In this document: piece by piece, positions 1-5,980 of the stretch
Layout: each line of letters begins with the position of its first letter
How positions within the stretch are numbered: position 1 is the stretch's first letter
Source: Bacillota bacterium
GTDB lineage: Bacteria > Bacillota > Clostridia > Christensenellales > QAND01
Assembly: GCA_019415425.1 (NCBI GenBank)
Contig: DXZF01000428.1
Location: 1 to 6,120 of the forward strand
DNA length: 6,120 nt
Reading direction: 5' to 3'
Notes under the pieces: model-generated
What the model saw: only the letters and a program-made list of their open reading frames with translations
What the model was told of the DNA's origin: nothing
Database searches by the model: none
Translations under genes and position numbers: made by a program

Positions 1-651
1 GCCCGAGACGATGCGCACCTCGGTGCCGCGCGGCATGTTGTCGTAGATCCACTTGGCATCCTGGCACAGCAGGCGCACGCAGCCGGCCGAGGCCTTGCGG
101 CCCAGCTGGTTGTAATACCGCTCGATCATGGAGTTTTCCACGCCGTTGGTGCTCAGCGGCACCGAGTGGAACAGCACGCCGCCGACGATGCGCGTGCAAT
201 ACTGCCCGAACACGCCGCCGTTGAGCGAATGCCAGCGGTACTTGCTGGAGGTGTGGAACGTGCCGGTCGGCGTCTTGCTGCCGGTACCGGTCGAACAGAT
301 CATGGTGCGCAACAGCTCGGTCTGCCCCGCCTCGTTGACCTGATACGCACAGACGCTCTGCGAACCGATGTACACGATCAACAGGTACTGCGTGCTGGGC
401 GCGGGAATGGGCGTGGCTTCCGGCGTGGCCGTGGGCGACACGGTGGGCGTCGCGGTGGCCTCCGGCGTGGGCGTGACTTCCGGCGTGGGGATGGGATCCC
501 CGCCCGAGGTCGCCACCGGCGGGGCCGTAGGCGTGGCTTCGCCCGCAGGGCCATAGACCCACGCGTTGGGGTTGGGCTTGCAGGCGCACACGGCGCCGAG
601 CATCAGCACGGCCATCAGCAAAGTGAGCGTTTTCTTCCATCTCAAGTGCAT
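1..651 (-). CDS. L,D-transpeptidase (YkuD domain), secreted, probable lipoprotein; C-terminus beyond window
   Basis: The frame stays open from an ATG at 651 to the left edge (217 codons seen), so the C-terminus is missing, probably by only a few residues. Family role: YkuD enzymes use a catalytic Cys to form or edit 3-3 peptidoglycan cross-links, or attach proteins to the wall, outside the membrane. Residues 1-24 look like a signal peptide: HLRWKK, then a hydrophobic stretch ending VCAC. Cys24 fits a weak lipobox (Val at -3, Ala at -1). Residues 38-85 are a Thr/Pro/Ala/Glu-rich linker, likely a spacer to the wall. The YkuD domain spans about 89-215: TGTGSKTPTGTF (121-132), His162 in LFHSVPLS, then SAGCVRL (188-194) with catalytic Cys191 and Arg193. 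DAKWIYDNMPRGTEV (198-212) is the typical end. The motif has Ala where many members have His (SHGC); to my knowledge SAGC is common in clostridial members. The start is supported by GGAGG nine bases upstream. The physiological substrate is unknown. Confidence 0.93.
   Translation of the reverse strand, partial: MHLRWKKTLTLLMAVLMLGAVCACKPNPNAWVYGPAGEATPTAPPVATSGGDPIPTPEVTPTPEATATPTVSPTATPEATPIPAPSTQYLLIVYIGSQSVCAYQVNEAGQTELLRTMICSTGTGSKTPTGTFHTSSKYRWHSLNGGVFGQYCTRIVGGVLFHSVPLSTNGVENSMIERYYNQLGRKASAGCVRLLCQDAKWIYDNMPRGTEVRIVSG
409..540 (-). repeat. 60-bp-period imperfect repeat encoding the Thr/Pro-rich linker
   Basis: On the plus strand the string GCGTGRCTTC recurs at 411-420, 471-480 and 531-540, exactly 60 bp apart. 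In the protein this puts E-A/V-T-P at residues 38, 58 and 78, so the linker has a 20-residue period. The sequence between these anchors is a degenerate run of TP, TAT and PEAT units. This is the kind of low-complexity linker that changes length by slippage or unequal recombination. Only the anchors are well conserved between units. Confidence 0.5.
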
Positions 652-660
652 CGGGACATT

Positions 661-665
661 CCTCC
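661..665 (-). promoter_or_regulatory. Ribosome binding site of the L,D-transpeptidase gene
   Basis: The minus strand reads GGAGG, then nine bases, then the ATG at 651. The spacer contains another ATG (656-654) in a different frame, so it is not a competing start for this protein. The strong match fixes the start at 651. Confidence 0.75.
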
Positions 666-674
666 GAAAACTGT

Positions 675-687
675 CGCGCAGTGCGCG
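675..687 (-). other. Small GC stem-loop in the transpeptidase leader
   Basis: CGCGC, a three-base loop, and GCGCG form a perfect 5-bp stem 9 bases upstream of the Shine-Dalgarno. It would be inside the 5' leader if transcription starts near 696. It has no U-run and so is not a terminator. It could affect transcript stability or be incidental in GC-rich DNA. Confidence 0.3.
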
Positions 688-702
688 GTCCATCTGGTTT
701 CT

Positions 703-760
703 ACTATACACGATTTATACGCGTGCGCACGCGAAAAATGGACTTGGAAACAAAAATTTT
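703..760 (-). promoter_or_regulatory. Candidate promoter region of the L,D-transpeptidase gene
   Basis: The 116-bp gap between the Nudix stop and the transpeptidase start is the most A+T-rich spot in this part of the window. A -10-like TATAGT lies at 708-703, and a second candidate, TATAAA, at 719-714. Neither has a recognisable -35 hexamer at 16-18 bp. For TATAGT, the -35 position is occupied by the palindrome at 720-733, and an A/T tract (748-760) lies further upstream where an UP element would be. This suggests a regulated or non-sigma-A promoter, but the assignment is weak. Confidence 0.3.
720..733. promoter_or_regulatory. Perfect 14-bp palindrome, possible operator
   Basis: CGCGTGCGCACGCG is a perfect inverted repeat and is strictly alternating pyrimidine-purine. 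The alternation extends left to 716, giving 18 bp with Z-DNA potential. It is flanked by A/T-rich DNA on both sides, so it stands out from its surroundings. It sits where the -35 element of the downstream transpeptidase promoter would be expected, which suits a regulator-binding site. No regulator can be named from the sequence. Confidence 0.35.
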
Positions 761-767
761 ACAACCT

Positions 768-1322
768 TCACGCGCCCTCGCGCCCGGCGAGCACGCGCTG
801 CGCCATGAGCAGGCCGGTGAGCGTCTTGCCGTCGGCCAGGCGGCCGTCCAGCGCCATCTCCACCGCCTCATCCAGCGCCACCCATTGGACGTGCAGGTGC
901 TCGCCCTCGTCCAGGTGCTGTGCGCCGGCGGTGAGGTCCTGCGCCAGGTAGATGTGCAGCACCTCGTCGGTAAAGCCGGGGGAGGAGAGGGAATCGCACA
1001 GCTTGCGCCAGCGCCGGGCCGAGAGACCGGTCTCCTCCGAGAGCTCGCGCTGCGCGCACACCAGCGCGTCCTCGCCCGCATCCACCTTGCCGGCCGGCAG
1101 CTCCAGCGTCGTGCGGGCGATGGCCATGCGGTACTGCTCCACCAGCGGAATGCGGCCGTGTGCGTCCACCGCCACCACGGCGCAGCCGCCGCTGTGGCGC
1201 ACGATCTCGCGCTTGGAAACGCGCCCGTCGGAAAGGCGCACGTCCATGCGCTCGACGCGGATGATCTTGCCTTCGTACAGGGTCTGGCAGGCAAGGGGGG
1301 TCTCGATCAGCTCCATGTCCAT
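768..1322 (-). CDS. Nudix hydrolase, ADP-ribose pyrophosphatase type (NudF-like)
   Basis: This is a 184-residue cytoplasmic enzyme. Family role: hydrolysis of ADP-ribose, or a related nucleoside diphosphate sugar, to AMP and ribose 5-phosphate, using divalent metal held by Nudix-box glutamates. The full Nudix box GX5EX7REUXEEXGU is intact at residues 78-100, from GKVDAGE to RELSEETGL. LELPAGK (73-79) precedes it and SPGFTDE (114-120) follows. Pro115 lies 16 residues after the box's last Gly (99), the spacing that marks the ADP-ribose subfamily. Length and N-terminal layout (YEGKIIRV, SKREIVRH) match Bacillus subtilis NudF. The start is ambiguous: ATG at 1322 is 4 bases and ATG at 1316 is 10 bases from GGAG, so the product has 184 or 182 residues. 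The same frame stays open further upstream, but that part crosses the promoter and is not used. A strong terminator separates it from the TetR gene, so it is probably transcribed on its own. The exact substrate is inferred. Confidence 0.93.
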   Translation of the reverse strand: MDMELIETPLACQTLYEGKIIRVERMDVRLSDGRVSKREIVRHSGGCAVVAVDAHGRIPLVEQYRMAIARTTLELPAGKVDAGEDALVCAQRELSEETGLSARRWRKLCDSLSSPGFTDEVLHIYLAQDLTAGAQHLDEGEHLHVQWVALDEAVEMALDGRLADGKTLTGLLMAQRVLAGREGA

Positions 1323-1326
1323 CGCG

Positions 1327-1333
1327 CTCCTTT
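1327..1333 (-). promoter_or_regulatory. Ribosome binding site of the Nudix gene
   Basis: AAAGGAG on the minus strand lies 4 bases before ATG 1322 and 10 bases before the in-frame ATG 1316. Neither spacing is ideal, so the site does not settle which ATG is used. Confidence 0.6.
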
Positions 1334-1334
1334 G

Positions 1335-1348
1335 GCCGGTATCCCGGC
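1335..1348 (-). other. Small hairpin just upstream of the Nudix ribosome binding site
   Basis: GCCGG, GATA, CCGGC form a perfect 5-bp stem with a 4-base loop. It ends one base before AAAGGAG and starts a few bases after the predicted transcription start (about 1354). A hairpin at a 5' end close to the ribosome binding site can protect a transcript or tune initiation; here it may also be chance. Confidence 0.3.
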
Positions 1349-1360
1349 ATCGTATGCATA

Positions 1361-1388
1361 AGTGTAGCACATTTGCGCGCGGTGTAAA
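1361..1388 (-). promoter_or_regulatory. Promoter of the Nudix gene (extended -10)
   Basis: TTTACA (1388-1383, 5 of 6 to consensus), a 16-bp spacer, and TACACT (1366-1361, 4 of 6) preceded by TGC, which makes an extended -10 element. The expected start near 1354 gives a leader of about 30 nt. It lies downstream of the TetR terminator, consistent with independent expression of the Nudix gene. Confidence 0.6.
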
Positions 1389-1497
1389 GGGGGAAAATGG
1401 ACAAATGCGCGCGGCGTTTTTTTCCGCCTGCCGGGCGCGGATGCCGCGGCCCGGGCCGGCGCGGGGAAACGGGGCCGGATCGCGCCCCAAAGTACAG

Positions 1498-1532
1498 AAA
1501 AACCCCCGGGTACGGCAAGCGCGTCCCGGGGG
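1498..1532 (-). terminator. Intrinsic terminator of the RND pump-TetR operon
   Basis: On the minus strand CCCCCGGG (1532-1525) pairs perfectly with CCCGGGGG (1510-1503) and is followed at once by TTTTT (1502-1498). The 14-base loop contains ACG and CGT, which could lengthen the stem past one bulged A. It begins about 28 bases after the TetR stop. A second, weaker stem, GGGGC/GCCCC (1488-1471), follows and ends in GTTT, perhaps as a backup. Confidence 0.9.
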
Positions 1533-1560
1533 AGAAGCAAAGGCGAGCGCAACGGCGGCG

Positions 1561-2193
1561 TCAGGAGGGGAGCACCTCGGCGTGCGGGGCCTTGAGGCTC
1601 TCGCATAAAAGGGTGGAGCAGATGCGCTTGGCGGTGGGCAGGTCGATCGCCCCGCCCCACAGCGACGGCGGCCTGCAGGTCAGAAAGCAGAGCGAGGAGA
1701 GCAGCGAGAAGAACGCCGCCATGGCAAAGGGGGCGGGCTGCGGCGCGATGACGCCCTCCTGCACGCCGGCGGCGACGCAGTGCCCGATCAGCGCCTGGAA
1801 CCGGTCCGTCACCTGCTGCAAACGCGTCTGGTGCTCGTTCAGGTACGCCTGCAAATCGCACCCGCGATCCTGCGTGAACAGCATGGGCAATAGCGAGGCG
1901 CGCGAGCGCATGCAGTGGTACACGGCGTCCATGAGCGCAGAGAGCATCTGCGCAAACGTTCCGGCGCTTTCCATGGCCTGCTGCACGGCGTCGAGCTCGC
2001 AATCGATGCGGTACCAGAGCGCGTGGCACAGCAGCTCCTCTTTGGACTTGAAATACTCGTACACCGTGCCCTTGCCGATGCCGGCGCGCGCCGCGATATC
2101 CGACACCTTCATCTGGTACGGGTTCTGTCCGCCCTCGATGAGCGAGAGCACCGCTTCAAACAGGGCGATTTCCTTCTCGCTGTGCTGTGTCAT
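1561..2193 (-). CDS. TetR-family transcriptional repressor, probable regulator of the RND pump
   Basis: This is a 210-residue protein, normal for TetR regulators, which are cytoplasmic dimers released from DNA by a small ligand. The N-terminal helix-turn-helix is clear: MKVSDIAARAGIGKGTVYEYF (28-48), then KSKEEL (49-54). The rest (about 60-210) is the divergent, helical ligand-binding and dimer domain, with a hydrophobic stretch near 155-172 and several Cys (66, 95, 113, 140, 170, 174, 193, 198 by count). The ligand cannot be predicted. The ATG at 2193 overlaps the pump's TGA as ATGA. GAGGAGG lies 10 bases upstream inside the pump gene. An in-frame extension to 2592 would merely read the pump gene in another frame. 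Being last in the operon and coupled to the pump, with a palindromic operator at the operon promoter, it most likely represses the pump and itself. The regulator link is inferred from position. Confidence 0.93.
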   Translation of the reverse strand: MTQHSEKEIALFEAVLSLIEGGQNPYQMKVSDIAARAGIGKGTVYEYFKSKEELLCHALWYRIDCELDAVQQAMESAGTFAQMLSALMDAVYHCMRSRASLLPMLFTQDRGCDLQAYLNEHQTRLQQVTDRFQALIGHCVAAGVQEGVIAPQPAPFAMAAFFSLLSSLCFLTCRPPSLWGGAIDLPTAKRICSTLLCESLKAPHAEVLPS

Positions 2194-5100
2194 ACCGGGA
2201 CGACCTCCTCGTCCTCCTCTTCGATGCGCACGATCTTGAGCGGCTTGCGGTGCAGCAGGTCGTACATCACCGGCACGACCAGCAGCGTGAGCAGCGTGGC
2301 GTACGTCAGGCCGCCAATGGTCACGATGCCCAGCGACTGCAGCATCTGGGCGCCGGCGCCGCCCACGCCCAGCGCCAGCGTGACCAGGCCCAAGATGGTG
2401 GTCATGGCCGTCATCAGGATGGGGCGCAGGCGCGTCTTGCCGGCGGCGATGAGCGCGTCGCGCTTGGCCATGCCCGCCTCGCGCAATTGATTGACGTAGT
2501 CCACAAACACGATGCCGTTGTTGACCACCACGCCCGCGAGCACCAAAAAGCCCAGCATGGCGATCAGGCTCAATTCCTGCCCGGTGAGCCACAGCGCCAG
2601 CAGGCCGCCCGTGAACGCCAGCGGGATGGTGAACATGACGATGAACGGCGAGAGCAGCGACTGGAACTGCGCGACCATGATCAGGTAGATGAACACGACG
2701 GCCAGTGCGATCATGAGCAGCAGATCCGACATGGACGACGCGATCATCTCGCTCTCGCCCTGGATTTCAACGGTGCAGCCCGCGGGCAGGTCGTATTCCG
2801 CAAGGCGCTGCGACACCTCGCGGCTGACCAGCGTCACGTTGTGGTCGGCGTCGATCTGCGCGGAGACCTGCACAAAGCGCGTCTGGTCGTCGTGCAGGAT
2901 GCTGGAAAAGCCCTGCGCCTGTGTGACGGTGGCGATGTCCGAAAGCTTGACGGCCACCGTCTCGCCATCCCGCTGGCCCTCTAGCTCCAGATCGGATAGC
3001 GACGACAGCTGCACGCCGTTGTCTGCAAAGTCCGAGACCACGACGTCGTAGTCGGTGGTGCCGACGGTGAGCGTGGTGGCGCTCTGCTCTGTGGCGATTT
3101 GCTGCGCGATCTGCTGGTACACCTGCGCGACGGTGAGCGAATACGCCATGGCCTTGTTCTTGTCCACGGTGATGCGCGTCTCGGTGGTGGGGTCGCCCAG
3201 GCCGTCGTCCACCTCGGTGGTGCCGGGCGTATCGGCCAAAATGGCGGCCACGTCCTGCGCCGTGGCGCGCAGCGTGTCGAGATCGCGGCCCTTGACCCAC
3301 AGCTCAATGCCGGAACCGCCCAGCATGCTCATATCCATCTGCGAGGCGTTGACGGCGATCTCCGCGCCGTTTTGCGCCGCGAGGTCGGCGGTGCGGTCGC
3401 GGATGTCCTGCGCGACCTGCTGTGCGGTGCGCTCCTTGTCGGATTTGAGCACCAGGTACATCGAGACGGTGTTGCCGCCACTGCCCGTGCCCAGCATCGA
3501 GCCGGACTGCTGCATGGCGCCCACGGTTTCGATCTCCGGAATCTCCACCAGGCGCGCGATCACCTGATCGGAGAGCGCGCGCGTCTGGGCCTCGGTGGCG
3601 TCGGGCGCGGCGGTGACGGTCATGGACATCTGCGTGCCGTCCATCTCGGGGATAAAGCGCATGCCCATGCGCGTGGCCTCAAAGGCCGAAAAGCCCAGCA
3701 GCGCCACGGCAAAGAGCAGCACCGCCGCGCGGTGCGAGAGCGTGAACGACAGCGCGCGCTCGTACCAGCGCACGATGCGCTCAAACAGCCGGTTGCGCTT
3801 TTCCTGCGTATGCCGCAGCGTGGTGCTGGCCATCATGGGCACCAGCGTCAGCGCCACGATGAGGCTGGCCAGCAGGGAATAGGCGATGGTCAGCCCCATA
3901 TCCGCAAACAGCTGGCGCGAGAGGCCCTGCGTGAACACGATGGGCAAAAAGACGCACACCGTGGTCAGCGTCGAGGCGATGATGGCGCCCGAGACCTGCT
4001 GCGCGCCGCGAATGGCCGCGCGCACCGGCGGCACGCCCTCGCTGCGCAGGCGGAAGATGTTCTCGATGACGACGATGGAATTGTCCACCAGCATGCCGAC
4101 GCCCAGCGCCAGCCCCGCGAGCGAGATGACGTTGATGGTCACGCCGGTAAAGTACATCAGCGCCACCGCAAACACCACCGAGAACGGGATGGAGATGGCG
4201 ATGATGAGCGTGGGCTTGACGTCCTTTAGGAACAGGAACAGGATGACGATGGCCAGAATGCCGCCGTACAGCAGGTTCTGCAGCACGTTGTCCACGACCA
4301 TGTCGATGTACATGCCCTGGTCCATCAGCGGGGTGATGCGCAGCCCTTCGTACGCGCCGCCCAGCTGTGCGATCGTCTCGGCCAGGGCGTCCGAGACGTC
4401 GGCGGTGGAGGCGGTGCTCTGCTTTTGGATGGTGACGAGCACGCCGTCGTTGCCGTTGACCTTGGCGTACAGCTCGCCCGCGTTGTTGGCCATCTGCACG
4501 TCGGCCACGTCCGACAGCTTCACTTCCTCGATGCCGGCCAGGCCCAGCTCAAACAGCGTGAGCGATTGGATCTCTTCGAGCGAGGCGAACGCATCGCCCA
4601 CCTTGAGCAGGTACGAGGCGTCGCCCTCCTGGATGTAGCCGGCGGGCATGGAGAAGTTCTGCGCGGCGAGCAGCCCCTCGACCATGGAGCGGGTGATGAC
4701 GCCGTCCAGCGAGGCCTGGGCCAGCGCCTGGCTCTGGGCGCTGTTGAGCTTTTGCAGCTGTGCGTTGAGCTCGCTCTCCCCCGAGAGCAGCTGCGCCTCG
4801 GCCTTTTCCAGCTCGGCGTTGAGCGTGCTCTGCGCGGCCAGCAGGTTCTCCCTTTGCACGGCGAGCGACTGCTGCTGTTCGGTCAACTGCTGCTTTTGCG
4901 GCTGCAGCTGCTCGACCTGCGCCTCAAACGCCTGCAGCTGCTGCGATAGCACCGGCTTTTGCGCGGCCAGCTGCGCCAGCTGGCCCGAAAGGCGCTGGAT
5001 GGACTGCTCCTGTTCGGGCGTGCGGTCGGCCTCGTCGATGGCCATGAGCGCGTTGCGCTGTGCGGTGAGGTCGGCCTCCTGCAGCACCAGCGCGTCGTAC

Positions 5101-5918
5101 TGCTGCTGGGTCGAAGCGTACGCCGTCTCGGCCTGTTGGATGGACGAGAGCGCGGCATCCACCTGCGCCGCGCCGTCCTCTACCGCCGCGAGGCCCTGCG
5201 AAAGCTGCTGCCCCCGCTCCTCGCGCTGCTGCGCCAGCTGCGCCTTGCCGTCCTCGATCTGCCGCTTGGCGCTGTACAGCGCATTGGACGCCTTGTTGAG
5301 GTCGCCCTGCACGCTGCGCTCGATCTTCTGGTTGAGCGCGTCCAGCTTTTCCTGGCTCAGCTGCACCTGCACCGTCTCGCTCACCAGGCCCATGGCCGTG
5401 ACGCCGGCCACGCCGCTGGTGCTCTCCAGCTCCGGCAGCACCTCCTGCTGCACAAACGATGAGAGCTGCTGGTGGTGCATGCCGGCGCGGTCGATGGAGG
5501 CGACCATGACCGGCATCATGTCGGGGTTGATGCGCAGCATGGTGGGCGAGCCGACCTCATCCGGCCACTGCCCGCGCAGCAGGTCGATCTTGTTGCTCAT
5601 ATCGATGATGGCGGAATCCAGGTTGGCATCCTGCGAGAATTCCAGCATGATCAGCGAGAGGTTCTCCTGCGAGACGGACTGGATATTCTGGATGTCGTTG
5701 GTGGTGGCCATGGTCTGTTCGAGCGGCTCGGTGACCAGCGTCTCCACCCGCTCGGGACTGGCGCCGACGTACTGCGTCATGATGACCACGTACGGCAGTT
5801 CCATGGGCGGCAACAGGTCGGTAGACAGGTTCATAAACGACACGACGCCCAAAATCAATACCAGGATGACCGCCACCACCACGGTGTACGGCTTTTTGAC
5901 GCTCATTTTTGCGAGCAT
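2190..5918 (-). CDS. RND-family efflux permease (HAE1/SwrC-like) with long coiled-coil insertion
   Basis: This is a 1242-residue inner or cytoplasmic membrane, proton-driven exporter. RND pumps of this class export amphiphilic compounds; Bacillus SwrC (YerP) handles surfactin and acriflavine. The layout is classical and duplicated: TM1 at 11-29, first external domain about 30-545, TM2-6 about 547-697, TM7 about 729-746, second external domain about 750-1060, TM8-12 about 1062-1219. TM4 carries GVGMLVDNSIVVIEN with Asp612. TM10 carries GVVVNNGIVFVD, with Asn1133 where AcrB has the relay Lys. TM11 begins RLRPILMT (Arg1165). Residues about 195-405 are an extra Gln/Ala/Leu-rich helical hairpin, which explains the excess over the usual 1030-1070 residues. 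The C-terminus is acidic. ATG 5918 (MLAKMSVKKPYTV) is preferred over ATG 5906 because GGGGGG sits 8 bases upstream and family members begin this way. No adaptor or outer-membrane channel gene is in the operon. The substrate is unknown. Confidence 0.95.
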   Translation of the reverse strand: MLAKMSVKKPYTVVVAVILVLILGVVSFMNLSTDLLPPMELPYVVIMTQYVGASPERVETLVTEPLEQTMATTNDIQNIQSVSQENLSLIMLEFSQDANLDSAIIDMSNKIDLLRGQWPDEVGSPTMLRINPDMMPVMVASIDRAGMHHQQLSSFVQQEVLPELESTSGVAGVTAMGLVSETVQVQLSQEKLDALNQKIERSVQGDLNKASNALYSAKRQIEDGKAQLAQQREERGQQLSQGLAAVEDGAAQVDAALSSIQQAETAYASTQQQYDALVLQEADLTAQRNALMAIDEADRTPEQEQSIQRLSGQLAQLAAQKPVLSQQLQAFEAQVEQLQPQKQQLTEQQQSLAVQRENLLAAQSTLNAELEKAEAQLLSGESELNAQLQKLNSAQSQALAQASLDGVITRSMVEGLLAAQNFSMPAGYIQEGDASYLLKVGDAFASLEEIQSLTLFELGLAGIEEVKLSDVADVQMANNAGELYAKVNGNDGVLVTIQKQSTASTADVSDALAETIAQLGGAYEGLRITPLMDQGMYIDMVVDNVLQNLLYGGILAIVILFLFLKDVKPTLIIAISIPFSVVFAVALMYFTGVTINVISLAGLALGVGMLVDNSIVVIENIFRLRSEGVPPVRAAIRGAQQVSGAIIASTLTTVCVFLPIVFTQGLSRQLFADMGLTIAYSLLASLIVALTLVPMMASTTLRHTQEKRNRLFERIVRWYERALSFTLSHRAAVLLFAVALLGFSAFEATRMGMRFIPEMDGTQMSMTVTAAPDATEAQTRALSDQVIARLVEIPEIETVGAMQQSGSMLGTGSGGNTVSMYLVLKSDKERTAQQVAQDIRDRTADLAAQNGAEIAVNASQMDMSMLGGSGIELWVKGRDLDTLRATAQDVAAILADTPGTTEVDDGLGDPTTETRITVDKNKAMAYSLTVAQVYQQIAQQIATEQSATTLTVGTTDYDVVVSDFADNGVQLSSLSDLELEGQRDGETVAVKLSDIATVTQAQGFSSILHDDQTRFVQVSAQIDADHNVTLVSREVSQRLAEYDLPAGCTVEIQGESEMIASSMSDLLLMIALAVVFIYLIMVAQFQSLLSPFIVMFTIPLAFTGGLLALWLTGQELSLIAMLGFLVLAGVVVNNGIVFVDYVNQLREAGMAKRDALIAAGKTRLRPILMTAMTTILGLVTLALGVGGAGAQMLQSLGIVTIGGLTYATLLTLLVVPVMYDLLHRKPLKIVRIEEEDEEVVPV
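2204..2219 (-). promoter_or_regulatory. Tandem Shine-Dalgarno sequences for TetR inside the pump's acidic tail
   Basis: The minus strand reads GAGGAGGACGAGGAGG, giving two GAGGAGG sites at 2219-2213 and 2210-2204. The nearer one is 10 bases from the TetR ATG. The same bases encode the Glu/Asp-rich end of the pump (EEEDEE), so the acidic tail and the ribosome binding site share one sequence. With the ATGA overlap, this supports translational coupling. Confidence 0.65.
4704..5336 (-). other. Coiled-coil hairpin insertion in the RND docking subdomain (residues about 195-405)
   Basis: Residues before the insert (VQVQLSQEKLDALNQ, 183-197) match the family strand and turn that normally run straight into the helix seen here at 409-426 (TRSMVEGLLAAQNFSMPA). 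About 200 residues, rich in Q, A, L, E and almost free of Gly, Pro and aromatic residues, separate them. An arm of about 98 residues, a polar tip near 293-302 (AIDEADRTPE), and a second arm of about 103 residues suggest an antiparallel hairpin. Pro322 and Pro340 may kink the second arm. The DNA is correspondingly rich in CAG/CTG triplets but is not a tandem repeat. The matching position in the second half of the pump has no insert. Confidence 0.75.
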
Positions 5919-5926
5919 GCACTTGA

Positions 5927-5932
5927 CCCCCC
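5927..5932 (-). promoter_or_regulatory. Ribosome binding site of the RND pump
   Basis: The minus strand reads GGGGGG, 8 bases before ATG 5918. It is an imperfect but purine-rich Shine-Dalgarno at good spacing. The alternative ATG at 5906 has no such site, which decides the start. Confidence 0.55.
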
Positions 5933-5950
5933 ATCGAGACGGACGATACC

Positions 5951-5968
5951 CGACCGACCAGTCGGTCG
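5951..5968. promoter_or_regulatory. TetR-type operator
   Basis: CGACCGAC, CA, GTCGGTCG is a perfect inverted repeat with 8-bp arms and a 2-bp centre, the shape and size bound by TetR-family dimers. It lies at about +6 to +23 relative to the predicted start of the operon transcript, where a bound repressor would block RNA polymerase. No T-run follows it on the minus strand, so it is not a terminator. Binding by the TetR encoded in this operon is the simplest reading. Confidence 0.8.
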
Positions 5969-5980
5969 AAAACTGTGTCC

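Noticed and set aside
166..951. Long plus-strand open frame opposite the transpeptidase and the end of the Nudix gene
   Set aside because: It is Arg/Gly/His-rich with no recognisable domain, lies antisense to two genes with intact motifs, and crosses their intergenic gap. It is a by-product of GC-rich coding DNA.
1411..1426. GGCG, T-run, CGCC as a terminator
   Set aside because: The T/A run is in the loop rather than after the stem on either strand, and the stem is only 4 bp. The real terminator is at 1498-1532.
1443..1464. GC palindromes (GGCCCGGGCC and flanks) as an operator
   Set aside because: In DNA this GC-rich such palindromes are expected often, and it lies more than 50 bp upstream of the Nudix promoter with no other support.
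1323..1490. In-frame N-terminal extension of the Nudix gene
   Set aside because: It would include the promoter and leader, is unlike any Nudix N-terminus, and the start at 1322 or 1316 matches NudF length.
2194..2592. In-frame N-terminal extension of the TetR gene
   Set aside because: The extra 133 residues are low-complexity out-of-frame reading of the pump gene. The ATG at 2193 has a strong ribosome binding site and gives a normal TetR N-terminus.
2187..2984. 265-codon plus-strand open frame opposite the end of the pump gene
   Set aside because: His/Gln/Arg-rich translation with no domain, fully antisense to conserved TM8-12 sequence.
3099..4229. 376-codon plus-strand open frame inside the pump gene
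   Set aside because: The composition is an implausible run of Arg, His, Gly and Asp, and it is antisense to conserved RND transmembrane and porter motifs, so it is a shadow.
4704..5336. CAG/CTG-rich stretch as a triplet-repeat or CRISPR-like array
   Set aside because: No fixed period or conserved repeat unit. The bias is explained by codons for Gln, Leu and Ala in a coiled coil.
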